Source: an uncultured Opitutia bacterium (GTDB lineage: Bacteria > Verrucomicrobiota > Verrucomicrobiia > Opitutales > UBA953). Taken from it: a DNA stretch of 56,717 nt. This document shows positions 1 to 9,472 of the stretch, in pieces (position 1 is the first letter of the stretch; every line of letters begins with the position of its first letter). Made by a program: the position numbers and the translations under genes. The notes under the pieces are model-generated. The model was not told where the DNA came from. It saw only the letters and a program-made list of their open reading frames with translations, and made no database searches. The stretch covers positions 1-56,717 of the forward strand of contig CAITUF010000036.1 in assembly GCA_903895475.1 (NCBI GenBank). Direction: 5' to 3'.

Positions 1-578
1 GGCTTATCCTTCTCGAAAAGATACGCGGGGTAAACCATGACCGCAAAGTCCGGACGGGCCGCACCCGCTTCGGTTGGCGAGTAGGCCACACGGGCGGCTA
101 AATTACCGCCTGCGGAGAAACCGAGGATCCCAATCTTTTGGGGATCAGCATTCCATTCAACGGCACGGGCACGAACCAGCTCGATGGCCTTGCGTGCGTC
201 CAACACCGGGACGATCCAAGGCTTATCGTTATCCCGACGGGGCACGCGGTAACGCAGGACGGCGGCACCGACCCCTTGGGCATTAAGGCGACGCGCGACC
301 TCAGCGCCTTCATGCTCTTCGGCCAGGATGCCGTACCCGCCACCGGGGCAGACGATGATGAACGGTGCGTTCGGCTTAGCCGCTGGCCAGACCACGAACT
401 CCGGAATCATCACGTCGGTGCGGTGACCGTTTTTATTAAGAATACCTTTTGGGTCTTGGCCGGGCTTGGCCTTAAGCGTTTCGGCCGGGGGCGCCCCATC
501 CCAGACGGGGACCGGGGTAGAGGGCTCCGCCCACAGGAGCGCGGGGATAAAAAGACCGGCGAGGCGTAGGGTTTTCAT
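1..578 (-). CDS. Secreted alpha/beta hydrolase (carboxylesterase-like), 3' end cut by window edge
   Basis: I read this frame directly from the minus strand. It begins with a signal-like segment (MKTLRLAGLFIPALLWAEP) and continues with the oxyanion-type motif CPGGGYGIL near residue 75. The nucleophile elbow GFSAGGNLAAR is near residue 160. These are hallmarks of the BD-FAE/acetyl-esterase branch of alpha/beta hydrolases. About 192 residues are visible; the catalytic Asp and His would lie beyond the edge. Its ATG (578-576) overlaps the TGA of the upstream permease gene in an ATGA junction, so it is the last visible gene of the exporter operon. Substrate unknown; a periplasmic esterase or deacetylase is an inference. 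Confidence 0.82.
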   Translation of the reverse strand, partial: MKTLRLAGLFIPALLWAEPSTPVPVWDGAPPAETLKAKPGQDPKGILNKNGHRTDVMIPEFVVWPAAKPNAPFIIVCPGGGYGILAEEHEGAEVARRLNAQGVGAAVLRYRVPRRDNDKPWIVPVLDARKAIELVRARAVEWNADPQKIGILGFSAGGNLAARVAYSPTEAGAARPDFAVMVYPAYLFEKDK

Positions 579-1867
579 TCGTGTCGAAGGGCTTCGATGG
601 GGTCGAGACTAGCCGCGCGAATCGCTGGATAGACGCCAGCGATGAGACCCACGACCACCGAGAAGGAAAGGCCTTGGAGCATGATGATCCAATCAAACTT
701 GGAGACCACCCCGGTCGGCACGGCCTGCATCAAGACGTAGTTCATAATCGAGACGATGCCCATCGAGACGACGAGACCGATGAGCCCGCCGAGGACGGAG
801 ATTACCGCCGCTTCGGAAAGGAATTGCAGGAAGAGGTCGGAGCCGCGCGCGCCGACGGCCTTGCGGACGCCTATCTCACGGATGCGCTCATTGATGGAGG
901 CCAACATCACGTTCATGATGCCAATCCCGCCGACGAAGAGCGAGATGCCCGCCACGCCCCCCAGCGAAAGCTTAAAGGCCACCTCTGTCTTACGGAAGTC
1001 CTCAAGCGTCTGCTCATTCGTGGTAAGTGTGAAGTCCCTCAGTCCATTATGCGTCTGCAACAAGGTGCGTTCCACCTGCTCAACCGCGTAGTTGAGGTCA
1101 TCGCCCGTCGCCACCTGGAGGCCGAGTCCGCTGAGTCGGTCATTGCCGTTAAACTTCGACATCGCGGTCGAGATTGGGATGTAGACGCCGCTATTACGCC
1201 AGCGCCACATGCCCCCACTCCCGCGCCCCTTACCAGAGGCCGACCTGATTTCCATCCCCTGGGCTTCGATGTTATTGAGCAGGCCAATGATGATGAAGCG
1301 CTTACCTTTAACACGGATGACTTTACCGAGCGGGTCCACGTTCGGCGGAAAGAGTTCCGCCACAATGGAGGAGCCCAGCACACACACATCCGTCTTATGC
1401 AAGATGTCGAGGTCACTGATGAAGCGCCCTTCGCTGGGATTCACCCAACGCTTCGCGACCGGCAGCCAATCGGGCGTCACGCCGTTAATCATGGTGTTTA
1501 CCTCGCGGCCTTCCCAAACGATTTTCTCGTAGCCGACGCGGGCTTCGGGCGAAACATAACGGACAATTGGGATGGTCGCCTTGATCTGCTCGACGTCGCG
1601 CATGGTCAGGCCTTCGGAAAGTTCGGCGAGGTGCTCCTGTTCCTTCGGCAAGGACTGCTTGTCGACGGTGATCTTCTCGATACCGCCCATAGCATCCACA
1701 AATTGGCGGAAGTTACCGACCATGCCTTGGACGACGGTGACCATCGCCACGAGGGAGGCGACCCCGAGGATGATGCCCGACATGGAGAGCAAGGAGCGGA
1801 CCTTATTGGCCTGGAGTTCGCGCAGGCCATTAATGACCGCAGCGCGGATACGAATGAGGAGTTTCAT
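575..1867 (-). CDS. MacB/FtsX-type ABC transporter permease
   Basis: This 430-residue membrane protein has the MacB_PCD/FtsX layout. A cytoplasmic N-terminus precedes the first membrane helix (about 25-50), followed by a large periplasmic domain (about 55-300). Three C-terminal helices follow (about 305-420), with the motif NERIREIGVRKAVGA typical of FtsX-like permeases. In classical MacB the ATPase is fused in front; here it is a separate gene just upstream, with overlapping ends (1864-1867). It probably works with the adaptor and TolC-like protein as an efflux or export mechanotransmission complex. Substrate unknown. Confidence 0.9.
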   Translation of the reverse strand: MKLLIRIRAAVINGLRELQANKVRSLLSMSGIILGVASLVAMVTVVQGMVGNFRQFVDAMGGIEKITVDKQSLPKEQEHLAELSEGLTMRDVEQIKATIPIVRYVSPEARVGYEKIVWEGREVNTMINGVTPDWLPVAKRWVNPSEGRFISDLDILHKTDVCVLGSSIVAELFPPNVDPLGKVIRVKGKRFIIIGLLNNIEAQGMEIRSASGKGRGSGGMWRWRNSGVYIPISTAMSKFNGNDRLSGLGLQVATGDDLNYAVEQVERTLLQTHNGLRDFTLTTNEQTLEDFRKTEVAFKLSLGGVAGISLFVGGIGIMNVMLASINERIREIGVRKAVGARGSDLFLQFLSEAAVISVLGGLIGLVVSMGIVSIMNYVLMQAVPTGVVSKFDWIIMLQGLSFSVVVGLIAGVYPAIRAASLDPIEALRHE

Positions 1868-2550
1868 TGTAGGCGGTCCTCCTGCACTTTACCGGCCCGC
1901 ATAGAAATGACGCGCTTGGCCTTGGCGGCCACGGAAAGGTCGTGCGTCACCAGCACGACGGTGATGCCTTCGGCTAACAGCGACCCGAGTAGGTCGAGGA
2001 TACGGTCGACGTTCTTGACATCGAGGTTACCCGTAGGCTCGTCGGCGAAAACGATGGCCGGGCGGGCCACGATGGCGCGCGCAATGGCGACACGCTGGCG
2101 TTCGCCGCCCGAGAGCTGGGTCGGCCGGTGCGTGAGGCGATGCGACATCCCCACGCGCTCTAAGGCGATCTTCGCGGCCTCCTCGCGGGCATCCTCGGTG
2201 TAATCCTCGCGGTAAAGGAGCGGCAGGGCGACGTTCTCCAACACACTGAGGCGCGGTAAGAGGTTGAAGGACTGGAAGACGAAGCCGACGCGGTTCGAGC
2301 GGTACCAAGCGCGGCGGTCTGGGCTAAGATTGGAGACTTCCTCACCTTCGAAGAGGATACTGCCCTTCGTCGGCGTGTCCATGAAGCCTAAGATGTGCAT
2401 CAAGGTCGACTTACCGGAACCCGACGGCCCGAGGATGGCAATGTATTCGCCCCGGTCGAAATTGAGGTCGACGCCGTCCAAGGCATGCACGGTCTCGTCC
2501 CCCATGACGTAGGCCTTATGCAGGCCGCGGATGGTCGCCAGAGAACCCAT
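1864..2550 (-). CDS. ABC transporter ATP-binding protein, LolD/MacB family
   Basis: This 228-residue ATPase has Walker A GPSGSGKST near residue 40, the Q-loop in FVFQSFNLLPRLSVLENV, the signature LSGGERQRVAIARAI and Walker B IVFADEPTGNLD. The insert and signature style match the LolD/MacB/FtsE group that powers FtsX-type permeases. It lies 2 bp after the adaptor gene and overlaps the permease start by 4 bp, indicating one operon. Its product is the cytoplasmic engine of the exporter encoded by its neighbours. Confidence 0.93.
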   Translation of the reverse strand: MGSLATIRGLHKAYVMGDETVHALDGVDLNFDRGEYIAILGPSGSGKSTLMHILGFMDTPTKGSILFEGEEVSNLSPDRRAWYRSNRVGFVFQSFNLLPRLSVLENVALPLLYREDYTEDAREEAAKIALERVGMSHRLTHRPTQLSGGERQRVAIARAIVARPAIVFADEPTGNLDVKNVDRILDLLGSLLAEGITVVLVTHDLSVAAKAKRVISMRAGKVQEDRLQ

Positions 2551-2552
2551 GC

Positions 2553-3665
2553 TCAGCGCTGGACGGTCTGCCGGACGAGGCTGACGGTTTCTCCGACTTG
2601 AACGCCCGACTTTACTTGCGTGTAACCCGCATCACTCAGGCCGAGCTTCACCGCGCGGCGCTCCCACTCGCCCTTCTCTCCCTTCACATAAATAATGCGG
2701 TCCTTACCCTCGACGAAGATTGCCGACACGGGCAGGGAGAGGCAGCCAGCCTCCCGGGCCACGAGCACGGAAAGGTTGGCGCTGATCCCCGGACGGGCGC
2801 CCTCACCAGCGGCGAAGGAAACCTGACACGGAAATACGCGTAGGTCGGGGGTCTTCACATCGGGCGTCCCAAACGGGGCGAGGAAGGTGACTTGACCTTT
2901 CTTGGTCAGGCCGGGAATTGAGTCGAACGTGATGGTCGCTTCGCGGCCAAGGGACAGGCGCGTCGCGGCAAACTCGTTGAGGTTCACATCCACACGGAGG
3001 ACCGAAACGTCGGAGACGCGCAGCAAGAGCGTTCCGCTGTTGATTGACTGCGCACCGATGACCACTTGGCCTTCGACGAGGTTATTCGAGTCCGACACCA
3101 TGCCCTCATGCGGCGCCACGAGGACGGTTTTACGGACATTCTCTTCGGCCTTCTCGAAACGCGATTGGGCGACGTCACATTGTAGTTTCGTCACTTCATA
3201 GGCGGTGCGAGCGTCTTGCAGTTCGCGATCCGAAACAAAACCCTTCTCGCGCAGGGCCTCGGCCCGCTTGAGGTCGCGCGTGGTCTTCTCGAGGTTGAGC
3301 GCTTGGAGTTGAACGTTACGACGGGCTTCGTCTTGGTCGGCCTTCACCAACAAGGGATCAAGCTCGATAAGGATAGCGCCTTTTTTGACGACCTGGCCGT
3401 CCTTGACGTGGATCTTCTGAATCTTGCCGCTCACTTCGGCCTTCACATCGCTGAAGATGACGGGGCGGACATAGCCGGCCGCATCGACGGTTTCCTCGAT
3501 GTCGCGGATGGCCACGATGGATTCGATCGGATTAAGCGGGGCCCCGCCCTTCGCGCCACCGGCGCGGGGACCGCCCTTCTTGGCGTCGTCCGGCCACCAA
3601 TACACGGCAGCCACGGCCACGAGGGCAACGGCGGTGAGAATAATCAGATTCTTCTTAAGGCTCAT
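2553..3665 (-). CDS. HlyD/MacA-type periplasmic adaptor subunit
   Basis: This 370-residue protein has an N-terminal membrane anchor (about 6-24). The lipoyl half-motif AAGYVRPVIFSDVKAEVSG sits near residue 60 and is followed by a coiled-coil hairpin (about 95-170). The second lipoyl half (VLVAPHEGMVSDSNNL) and beta-barrel/membrane-proximal domains complete the MacA/HlyD architecture. It bridges the inner-membrane ABC permease to the TolC-like channel. Its ATG overlaps the TolC-like stop by 4 bp. No cargo can be named from the sequence. Confidence 0.9.
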   Translation of the reverse strand: MSLKKNLIILTAVALVAVAAVYWWPDDAKKGGPRAGGAKGGAPLNPIESIVAIRDIEETVDAAGYVRPVIFSDVKAEVSGKIQKIHVKDGQVVKKGAILIELDPLLVKADQDEARRNVQLQALNLEKTTRDLKRAEALREKGFVSDRELQDARTAYEVTKLQCDVAQSRFEKAEENVRKTVLVAPHEGMVSDSNNLVEGQVVIGAQSINSGTLLLRVSDVSVLRVDVNLNEFAATRLSLGREATITFDSIPGLTKKGQVTFLAPFGTPDVKTPDLRVFPCQVSFAAGEGARPGISANLSVLVAREAGCLSLPVSAIFVEGKDRIIYVKGEKGEWERRAVKLGLSDAGYTQVKSGVQVGETVSLVRQTVQR

Positions 3666-5236
3666 GGGGTGGCAGGCAAAGGGGGTAAAGGTTCGTCCAG
3701 TGGCAGCCCGGCCCCGACCTTCGCTTCAGCTGTTTCCAGCGAGAAGCCGTGACGCGCGAGCAACGAGCCGTCTAGACGGGCGACGCGGGCGGAGGCAGAG
3801 CGGGCGTCCAGTAAGGACTGTATCCAATTCAGCTGCGAGGCATCCAAGGCTGCCTGCGCCTGCAGGACGCGCAAGATATCGGATTGGCCAGCGGCGTAGC
3901 GGGCCCGTTCGCCTTCATAGGACTGTCGCTGTAAAGCCAATGCCGAGGTAGCGGAATCGACGCGGGCGCGAGCGGCTTCGAGGTCCCGCCAAGTGGCGCG
4001 GGCATTGAAGACCAGATTCTGGCGGACGTCCGCCAAGCGGAATTCAGCCTGCTGGCGAGCCCGCGAGGCGGAACGCAAAGTGGCCGCGGATTCGCGGGAG
4101 CCGAGCGGCAAGCGGTAAGTTAAGCTGATGCTATTACTCCACCCGGAGGAATCGCGGAGGCCATTGTACGCCTGATTCAGCCCGGCGACCGAAGGCCCCA
4201 AGTTAGCACCCGAGAGCGTGAGATCGAGCTGAGGGGCATCGTTCTGCCGAGCGGCCTCTAAGGTCGAGTTGGCTTGGGCCAACGCGGAGAGCTGAATAGC
4301 GGTGTCGAAATCAAAGTTGGCCGCCTGGCGAATCCACTGTGTAAACGGCTCCGGGGCGGCGACCGCGACCGCTGGGATCGCTTCCACGAGAACCGCCTGT
4401 TCGATTTCGGCAGCGTCGCCCCGGCCGAGCGTTCGGCGCAGGCGCATCTCTGCTCCATCGACAGACTGCTGCGCGTTTAAGACGGCGACCTTCTGGTTGG
4501 CCACCTCGGCCGCGGCCTGCAATTCTTCTAAGGCCGTGGCATCGCCGAGCCGACGCTTGGCTTGGACCTGCTCCAATAAGGACTCCGCCGAGCGGAGGCT
4601 AGTTTCGCGCAACGCCACCAACGTGCGCGCTCCGGCGAGACTCCAATAGGCAACTTCCGTGTCGCGGATGAGATCCAGCGCCGAGGCCCGCAGTGCGAGC
4701 CGAGTGCGCGTGGCGCCTTCCTTGGCGGCGATTAATGCGGAGAGGTTTACGGCCCGACCGGCACCGGCCAACAAGGGCTGCGTATAGCTTAGGCTAGTCC
4801 CAAGGTCGAAATTTGACGCCGTCGAGTTGAGGCTACCGCCATCGGCCCATAAGCGCGACATGCCCGTACCCAGAGTCAGCGTGCCGCCCCAACTGAACTT
4901 ACGGGAGAGACTGATGTCCGAACTAAAATCCCGCGCAGAGGGGTTGCCAAGCTGACGATCGAACGACGACTGAGCCCCGCTCAGGCGGTTGCTCCAACCG
5001 AAGACCGGATCAAAGGTGGCCTCCGCCTGCTCCACGAAATCCAAGGAGCGGGCCGTCTCGAGACGGGTAATGACGAGGCCGAGGTTACGGGCCAAAGCTT
5101 GGTCAATGGCGGCCGCTAGGGTGACCGTCTGTGGAACGGCCGTGGCTGCTCGATTCGCCGGAGCCAGCGTGACGCCGCCCTCTGCTCCCAATAAGGAAGC
5201 AGCGACGAGGAAACTCGCGGGGAGAAGGGCGCGCAT
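3662..5236 (-). CDS. TolC-family outer membrane efflux protein
   Basis: The product is 524 residues with a signal peptide (MRALLPASFLVAASLLGAEG). Two repeats of long helical segments, rich in Ala, Gln, Arg and Glu, alternate with short beta strands, as in TolC/OEP proteins. Examples are ALARNLGLVITRLE near the start and LQRQSYEGERARYAAGQSDILRVLQAQ near the end. The length is normal for the family. It is the first gene of the five-gene exporter operon and would form the outer-membrane duct. A strong hairpin lies just upstream at 5287-5310. Confidence 0.9.
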   Translation of the reverse strand: MRALLPASFLVAASLLGAEGGVTLAPANRAATAVPQTVTLAAAIDQALARNLGLVITRLETARSLDFVEQAEATFDPVFGWSNRLSGAQSSFDRQLGNPSARDFSSDISLSRKFSWGGTLTLGTGMSRLWADGGSLNSTASNFDLGTSLSYTQPLLAGAGRAVNLSALIAAKEGATRTRLALRASALDLIRDTEVAYWSLAGARTLVALRETSLRSAESLLEQVQAKRRLGDATALEELQAAAEVANQKVAVLNAQQSVDGAEMRLRRTLGRGDAAEIEQAVLVEAIPAVAVAAPEPFTQWIRQAANFDFDTAIQLSALAQANSTLEAARQNDAPQLDLTLSGANLGPSVAGLNQAYNGLRDSSGWSNSISLTYRLPLGSRESAATLRSASRARQQAEFRLADVRQNLVFNARATWRDLEAARARVDSATSALALQRQSYEGERARYAAGQSDILRVLQAQAALDASQLNWIQSLLDARSASARVARLDGSLLARHGFSLETAEAKVGAGLPLDEPLPPLPATP

Positions 5237-5286
5237 GGAAGGGGTAAGTACCTGTGTAGGTGTAGTTTGTTCCCTCTATAAAGCAA

Positions 5287-5310
5287 GCGACGCACCACTG
5301 GGTGCGTCGC
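5287..5310 (-). terminator. Perfect 10-bp hairpin, probable terminator after the FKBP gene
   Basis: The segment folds into a 10-bp stem (GCGACGCACC with its complement) around a 4-nt loop. On the minus strand it is followed by TTGCTTTATA, a weak U-rich tail. It lies between the stop of the FKBP gene (5339) and the start of the TolC-like gene (5236), where it could end the carB-FKBP transcript and insulate the exporter operon. The poor U-tract lowers confidence. Confidence 0.5.
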
Positions 5311-5338
5311 GAAACCTCACCAATTAAGGCGTTTTGTC

Positions 5339-6100
5339 TTATTTGACGATTTCAACCAATTCCACCTCGAATTCGAGGACGGAGTTGGGAGGAATCGGGC
5401 CCTGGCCATTCTCGCCGTAAGCGATGTTAGCGGGAGCAACGAGTAGGATCTTGCCGCCCTTACCAATCATAGGGACAGCTTCGGTCCAAGCCGGGATGAC
5501 ACCGTTCAGAGGGAACTCGGCCGGGGCGTTACCACGAGTAGCGGTGGAGTCGAAAACCTTACCATCGACGGTCTTGCCCGTGTAGAGGCACTTGACGGTG
5601 CTCGCAGCGGTGGGCTTAGGGTCGGTGCCGGGGGTGATGATCTTATAGCGGAGACCAGAAGCGGTCTTCTTGAATTCCTTATCGGCGTCAATCTTGGCAA
5701 GGAAAGCCTCATTCTGGGCGCCCCAGCGCTTGGCCTTACCGGCGACGCGTTCGCCGATCATCTTCTCGGCACCAGGGATGATATCCTCGGCCTTGAACTT
5801 CGGTGTCTCGTTCTTGAGGGCGGCGCGCATGCCGTCGAGCAGAGCGGTCACTTCCTCATCGGAAAGATCGAGCTCCGTGGCGATGGACGCCCATTGAGCC
5901 TGACGGACCAGGAAGAATCCCTGGAGGAAGAAGGCCTGTTTCTGTTGTTCGGGGGTGAGGTCTTTCACGATGGGTGCGGGTGGAGGGGTGAGGGCAGGAG
6001 CGGCAGCTGGAGCAGCGGTCGCGATGGCGGGTTTGGCTTCGTCGGCGGCGTGGAGGGACGCGGCGGCGAGGGCCAACGCGGCGAGGGCGGGGAGTTTCAT
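5339..6100 (-). CDS. Periplasmic FKBP-type peptidyl-prolyl isomerase (FkpA/Mip-like)
   Basis: This 253-residue protein starts with a signal peptide (MKLPALAALALAAASLHA) and an Ala/Pro-rich stretch. A helical dimerisation domain (about 50-140) is followed by an FKBP domain (about 150-253). The FKBP motifs YTGKTVDGKVFDST, FPLNGVIPAWTEAVPMIGKGGK and a GENGQGPIPPNSVLEFEVELV ending are all present. This is the FkpA/Mip arrangement of a periplasmic folding chaperone with prolyl isomerase activity. It lies 21 bp after carB on the same strand and is probably co-transcribed, though the functional link is unclear. Confidence 0.92.
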   Translation of the reverse strand: MKLPALAALALAAASLHAADEAKPAIATAAPAAAPALTPPPAPIVKDLTPEQQKQAFFLQGFFLVRQAQWASIATELDLSDEEVTALLDGMRAALKNETPKFKAEDIIPGAEKMIGERVAGKAKRWGAQNEAFLAKIDADKEFKKTASGLRYKIITPGTDPKPTAASTVKCLYTGKTVDGKVFDSTATRGNAPAEFPLNGVIPAWTEAVPMIGKGGKILLVAPANIAYGENGQGPIPPNSVLEFEVELVEIVK

Positions 6101-6121
6101 GGGGAGGGGTTGGTATCCGAA

Positions 6122-9100
6122 TTATGCCTGTGGGGGAAGCACCTTTGCGTGTTCTTGAAGGGAATTAACGGTCAAGGGGCGTACCTTTAAAGACTTGATG
6201 CCTAGCACAGCGGCCCGGGCGGCATTCATGGTCGAGGCCATGTAGACGCCACGGAGAACGGCTTCGGCGCGCATCGCATTCTCGTCTTTGCGGGGCAACA
6301 TTCCTGCCGCCGTATTCACAATCATCTGGAGTTGGCCGTTCTTCAGGAGGTCGAGCACGTTAGGGCGAGAGCCTTCGGAGATTTTTCCAAGCTTAGTGAC
6401 CTTGACGCCAGCGGCTTCGATGGCCGTGGCGGTACCGCTGGTGGAATAGACGCTAAACCCGAGCGCCGACAGCTCACGGGCTACGTCGACAGCGCCGTCC
6501 TTATCGCGATCTTTAACCGAGAGGAAGACGCTACCCGTGGTGGGTAAAGCGGGCTGCGCGGCCATCTGCGCCTTGGCGTAAGCCATGCCGAGATCGTCGT
6601 CGACGCCCATGACTTCGCCGGTCGAACGCATTTCTGGCGACAGCGCGACGGGCGCACCAGGGAAACGATTGAACGGGAAGACGGATTCCTTGACGGACCA
6701 ATAGGGCGGACGGATTTCCTTGGTGAACTTAAAGTCCTTCAGCTTGGCGCCGAGCATGCAAAGCGAAGCGAGCTTAGCGAGGGGCACCCCAATCGCCTTC
6801 GAAACGAACGGGATGGTGCGCGAGGCGCGCGGGTTGACCTCCAACATGAACACGGTGCTGTCCTTGATGGCGAACTGGATATTCATGAGGCCGATGACCC
6901 GGAGGCGCTTGGCGAGAGCATGCGTGATGCGACGGACTTCGTCGATGATGGCCGGCGAAAGGGTGTGCGGAGGAAGCACCATGCCGGCATCACCGGAGTG
7001 CACGCCCGCGTGTTCGACGTGCTCGAGCATGCCGCCGATGACGGTCGTCTCGCCGTCAGAGATGGCGTCGACATCGAGCTCGATCGCATCTTCGAGGAAC
7101 TTATCGAGTAGGACCGGCTTGCCAGGGGCGACGTCGAAGGCTTCGCGCACGACGGACTTTAGTTCATCCATGCCGTAGACGATGAACATGCCACGGCCAC
7201 CCAAGACGAAGGACGGACGAAGCAGAACCGGGAAGCCAATCTCTTCGGCGGCTTGGTACGCTTCTTCAGCGGAAAGCGCCGTCTTGTTCACCGGCTGGCG
7301 GATATCCAATTCGATGAGGATATCCTTAAAGAGCTGGCGGTCTTCCGCGAGGGCGATGCTGGCGGGCGACGTGCCGACAACGGTGACGCCATTGGCTTCG
7401 AGGTCAGCGGCGAGGTTAAGCGGCGTCTGGCCGCCGAACTGTACAATAGCGCCAATGCACTTTTCCGTGCGGTAGATTTCTAGGATATCCTCGAGCGTCA
7501 GCGGCTCGAAATACAGACGGTCGGAAGTATCATAGTCCGTCGAGACGGTCTCTGGATTGGAGTTCACCATCACGGTTTCGTAGCCCGCCGCGCGGAGCGC
7601 GTAGGAGGCGTGGACGCAGCAATAGTCGAACTCGATCCCTTGGCCGATACGGTTCGGGCCACCACCGAGGATCATGACCTTCTTCTTATCGGAAGGCCGG
7701 ACCTCGGATTCGTCGCCGTAGGTCGAATAGAAATAAGGCGTGAACGATTCGAACTCGGCCGCGCAGGTATCGACGAGGCGGAAGACGGTCTTAATCCCGG
7801 CAGCATTGCGCTGGGCGTAGACTTGGGCCGGGGCGATACCCGTGGCGTGCGCAATTTGGCGATCCGCGAAACCGGCTTCCTTGGCCTGACGAAGCAGGTC
7901 GACGCTGACGGACTTACCAGCCGCTTTGAGCGCAAGCTCGATGTCGACGATACCACGGAGCTGACGGAGGAACCAGGGGTCAATCTTGGACAGGTCGAAA
8001 ATCTCCTTCTCGGTAAGACCAGCGAGCAGCGCATAGCGCAAGAAGAACGGGCGCTCCGGATTCGGGCGAGCGAGGCGGGCGCGAATCTCGGTAAGGTCAG
8101 CGTAGGAATCGTCGCCGTACTTACCTCCGCAACCGAAGCCCCAAGCGCCGATTTCCAGCGAACGGAGGGCCTTTTGGAAGGACTCCTTGAAGGTACGCCC
8201 GATGGCCATCGCTTCGCCGACGGACTTCATAGCGGACGTGAGCGTGGTGTCGGCGCCGACAAACTTCTCGAAGGTGAAACGCGGGATTTTCGTGACGATG
8301 TAGTCGATGGTCGGCTCGAAGCAGGCCGGGGTCGACTTCGTGATATCGTTCTGGAGCTCGTCGAGCGAGTAGCCAACGGCGAGCTTGGCGGCGATCTTAG
8401 CGATCGGGAACCCGGTCGCCTTGGAGGCGAGGGCTGACGAACGCGAGACGCGCGGGTTCATCTCGATGACAATCATGCGGCCGTTAGCCGGATTGACGGA
8501 GAACTGGATGTTCGAGCCACCCGTCTCCACGCCGACGGCGCGGATGACGGCGAAGGAAGCATCGCGCATCAGCTGGTATTCCTTGTCGGTCAGCGTGAGC
8601 GCCGGAGCGACGGTAATGGAGTCGCCCGTGTGGACGCCCATCGGGTCAAAGTTTTCGATCGAGCAGATAATGACGCACTGATCCTTGTGGTCGCGCATCA
8701 CTTCCATCTCGTATTCCTTCCAGCCGAGCAGGCATTCCTCGACGAGGACCTCATGCACCGGCGAAGCGTCGAGGCCGGCTTGGGCCATGCGATCATACTC
8801 TTCGCGGTTATAGGCGATGCCACCGCCCGTGCCACCCAAGGTGTAGGACGGACGGATGATGACGGGGAATTCGCCGCCGATGAGTGCAATCGTCTCGCGG
8901 GCTTCCTCGAGGCTCTTGACCACGCGCGAGCGCGGGACATCGAGGCCGATCTCCAGCATCAGCTTCTTGAACTTCTCACGGTCTTCACCGCGCTCGATGG
9001 CATCTTCTTTCGCACCGATGAGTTCAACGCCATACTTGGCGAGGATGCCCGTGCGGGCGAGTTTGAGGGAAAGATTCAGGGCCGTCTGGCCGCCGAGCGT

Positions 9101-9364
9101 CGGGAGGAGCGCATCGGGCTTTTCCTTGGCGATGATGCGTTCCACGGATTCAACCGTGAGCGGCTCCACATAGGTGACGTCCGCGGTCTCGGGGTCCGTC
9201 ATGATGGTGGCGGGATTCGAATTTACCAGGATCACGCGGTAGCCTTCCTCGCGGAGGGCCTTACACGCTTGGGTGCCGGAATAATCGAACTCACAGGCTT
9301 GGCCGATGATGATCGGACCCGAGCCGATGATGAGGATGGTACGGATATCGGTCCTCTTAGGCAT
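6122..9364 (-). CDS. carB: Carbamoyl-phosphate synthase large subunit
   Basis: At 1080 residues this matches the usual CarB length of about 1070. It carries two ATP-grasp halves, each with the characteristic opening (ILIIGSGPIIIGQACEFDYSG near residue 10; VMILGGGPNRIGQGIEFDYC near 560). A C-terminal MGS-like allosteric domain ends the protein. It makes carbamoyl phosphate for pyrimidine and arginine synthesis together with CarA, which is not in this window. I chose the ATG at 9364 because homologs begin M-P-x-R-x-D-I; the frame stays open 51 codons further upstream. No pyrimidine attenuator is obvious in the 108-bp gap to folB. Confidence 0.97.
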   Translation of the reverse strand: MPKRTDIRTILIIGSGPIIIGQACEFDYSGTQACKALREEGYRVILVNSNPATIMTDPETADVTYVEPLTVESVERIIAKEKPDALLPTLGGQTALNLSLKLARTGILAKYGVELIGAKEDAIERGEDREKFKKLMLEIGLDVPRSRVVKSLEEARETIALIGGEFPVIIRPSYTLGGTGGGIAYNREEYDRMAQAGLDASPVHEVLVEECLLGWKEYEMEVMRDHKDQCVIICSIENFDPMGVHTGDSITVAPALTLTDKEYQLMRDASFAVIRAVGVETGGSNIQFSVNPANGRMIVIEMNPRVSRSSALASKATGFPIAKIAAKLAVGYSLDELQNDITKSTPACFEPTIDYIVTKIPRFTFEKFVGADTTLTSAMKSVGEAMAIGRTFKESFQKALRSLEIGAWGFGCGGKYGDDSYADLTEIRARLARPNPERPFFLRYALLAGLTEKEIFDLSKIDPWFLRQLRGIVDIELALKAAGKSVSVDLLRQAKEAGFADRQIAHATGIAPAQVYAQRNAAGIKTVFRLVDTCAAEFESFTPYFYSTYGDESEVRPSDKKKVMILGGGPNRIGQGIEFDYCCVHASYALRAAGYETVMVNSNPETVSTDYDTSDRLYFEPLTLEDILEIYRTEKCIGAIVQFGGQTPLNLAADLEANGVTVVGTSPASIALAEDRQLFKDILIELDIRQPVNKTALSAEEAYQAAEEIGFPVLLRPSFVLGGRGMFIVYGMDELKSVVREAFDVAPGKPVLLDKFLEDAIELDVDAISDGETTVIGGMLEHVEHAGVHSGDAGMVLPPHTLSPAIIDEVRRITHALAKRLRVIGLMNIQFAIKDSTVFMLEVNPRASRTIPFVSKAIGVPLAKLASLCMLGAKLKDFKFTKEIRPPYWSVKESVFPFNRFPGAPVALSPEMRSTGEVMGVDDDLGMAYAKAQMAAQPALPTTGSVFLSVKDRDKDGAVDVARELSALGFSVYSTSGTATAIEAAGVKVTKLGKISEGSRPNVLDLLKNGQLQMIVNTAAGMLPRKDENAMRAEAVLRGVYMASTMNAARAAVLGIKSLKVRPLTVNSLQEHAKVLPPQA

Positions 9365-9472
9365 AGTGTTCCGCGGACTGTCAGCGACCCTTGGAAGGGT
9401 GGTCAAGAGGGGACTGCACACATTTGCGGGAAGGCGCTTGCAGGGACGGACGGAGACGGCATTCATCGGGGC

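Noticed and set aside
581..2203. 540-codon open frame on the plus strand opposite the exporter permease and ATPase genes
   Set aside because: It mirrors the third-position bias of the real minus-strand genes, is rich in Asp/His/Arg without any domain, and the opposite strand has complete conserved families with operon overlaps.
8630..9472. Long plus-strand frame running through the start of carB into folB
   Set aside because: Only the part from the GTG at 9473 matches FolB; the upstream part is antisense to carB and has no family pattern.
9365..9472. Pyrimidine-responsive attenuator or PyrR site upstream of carB
   Set aside because: I see only a small imperfect repeat (CCCTTGGAAGGG) and no terminator-antiterminator pair.
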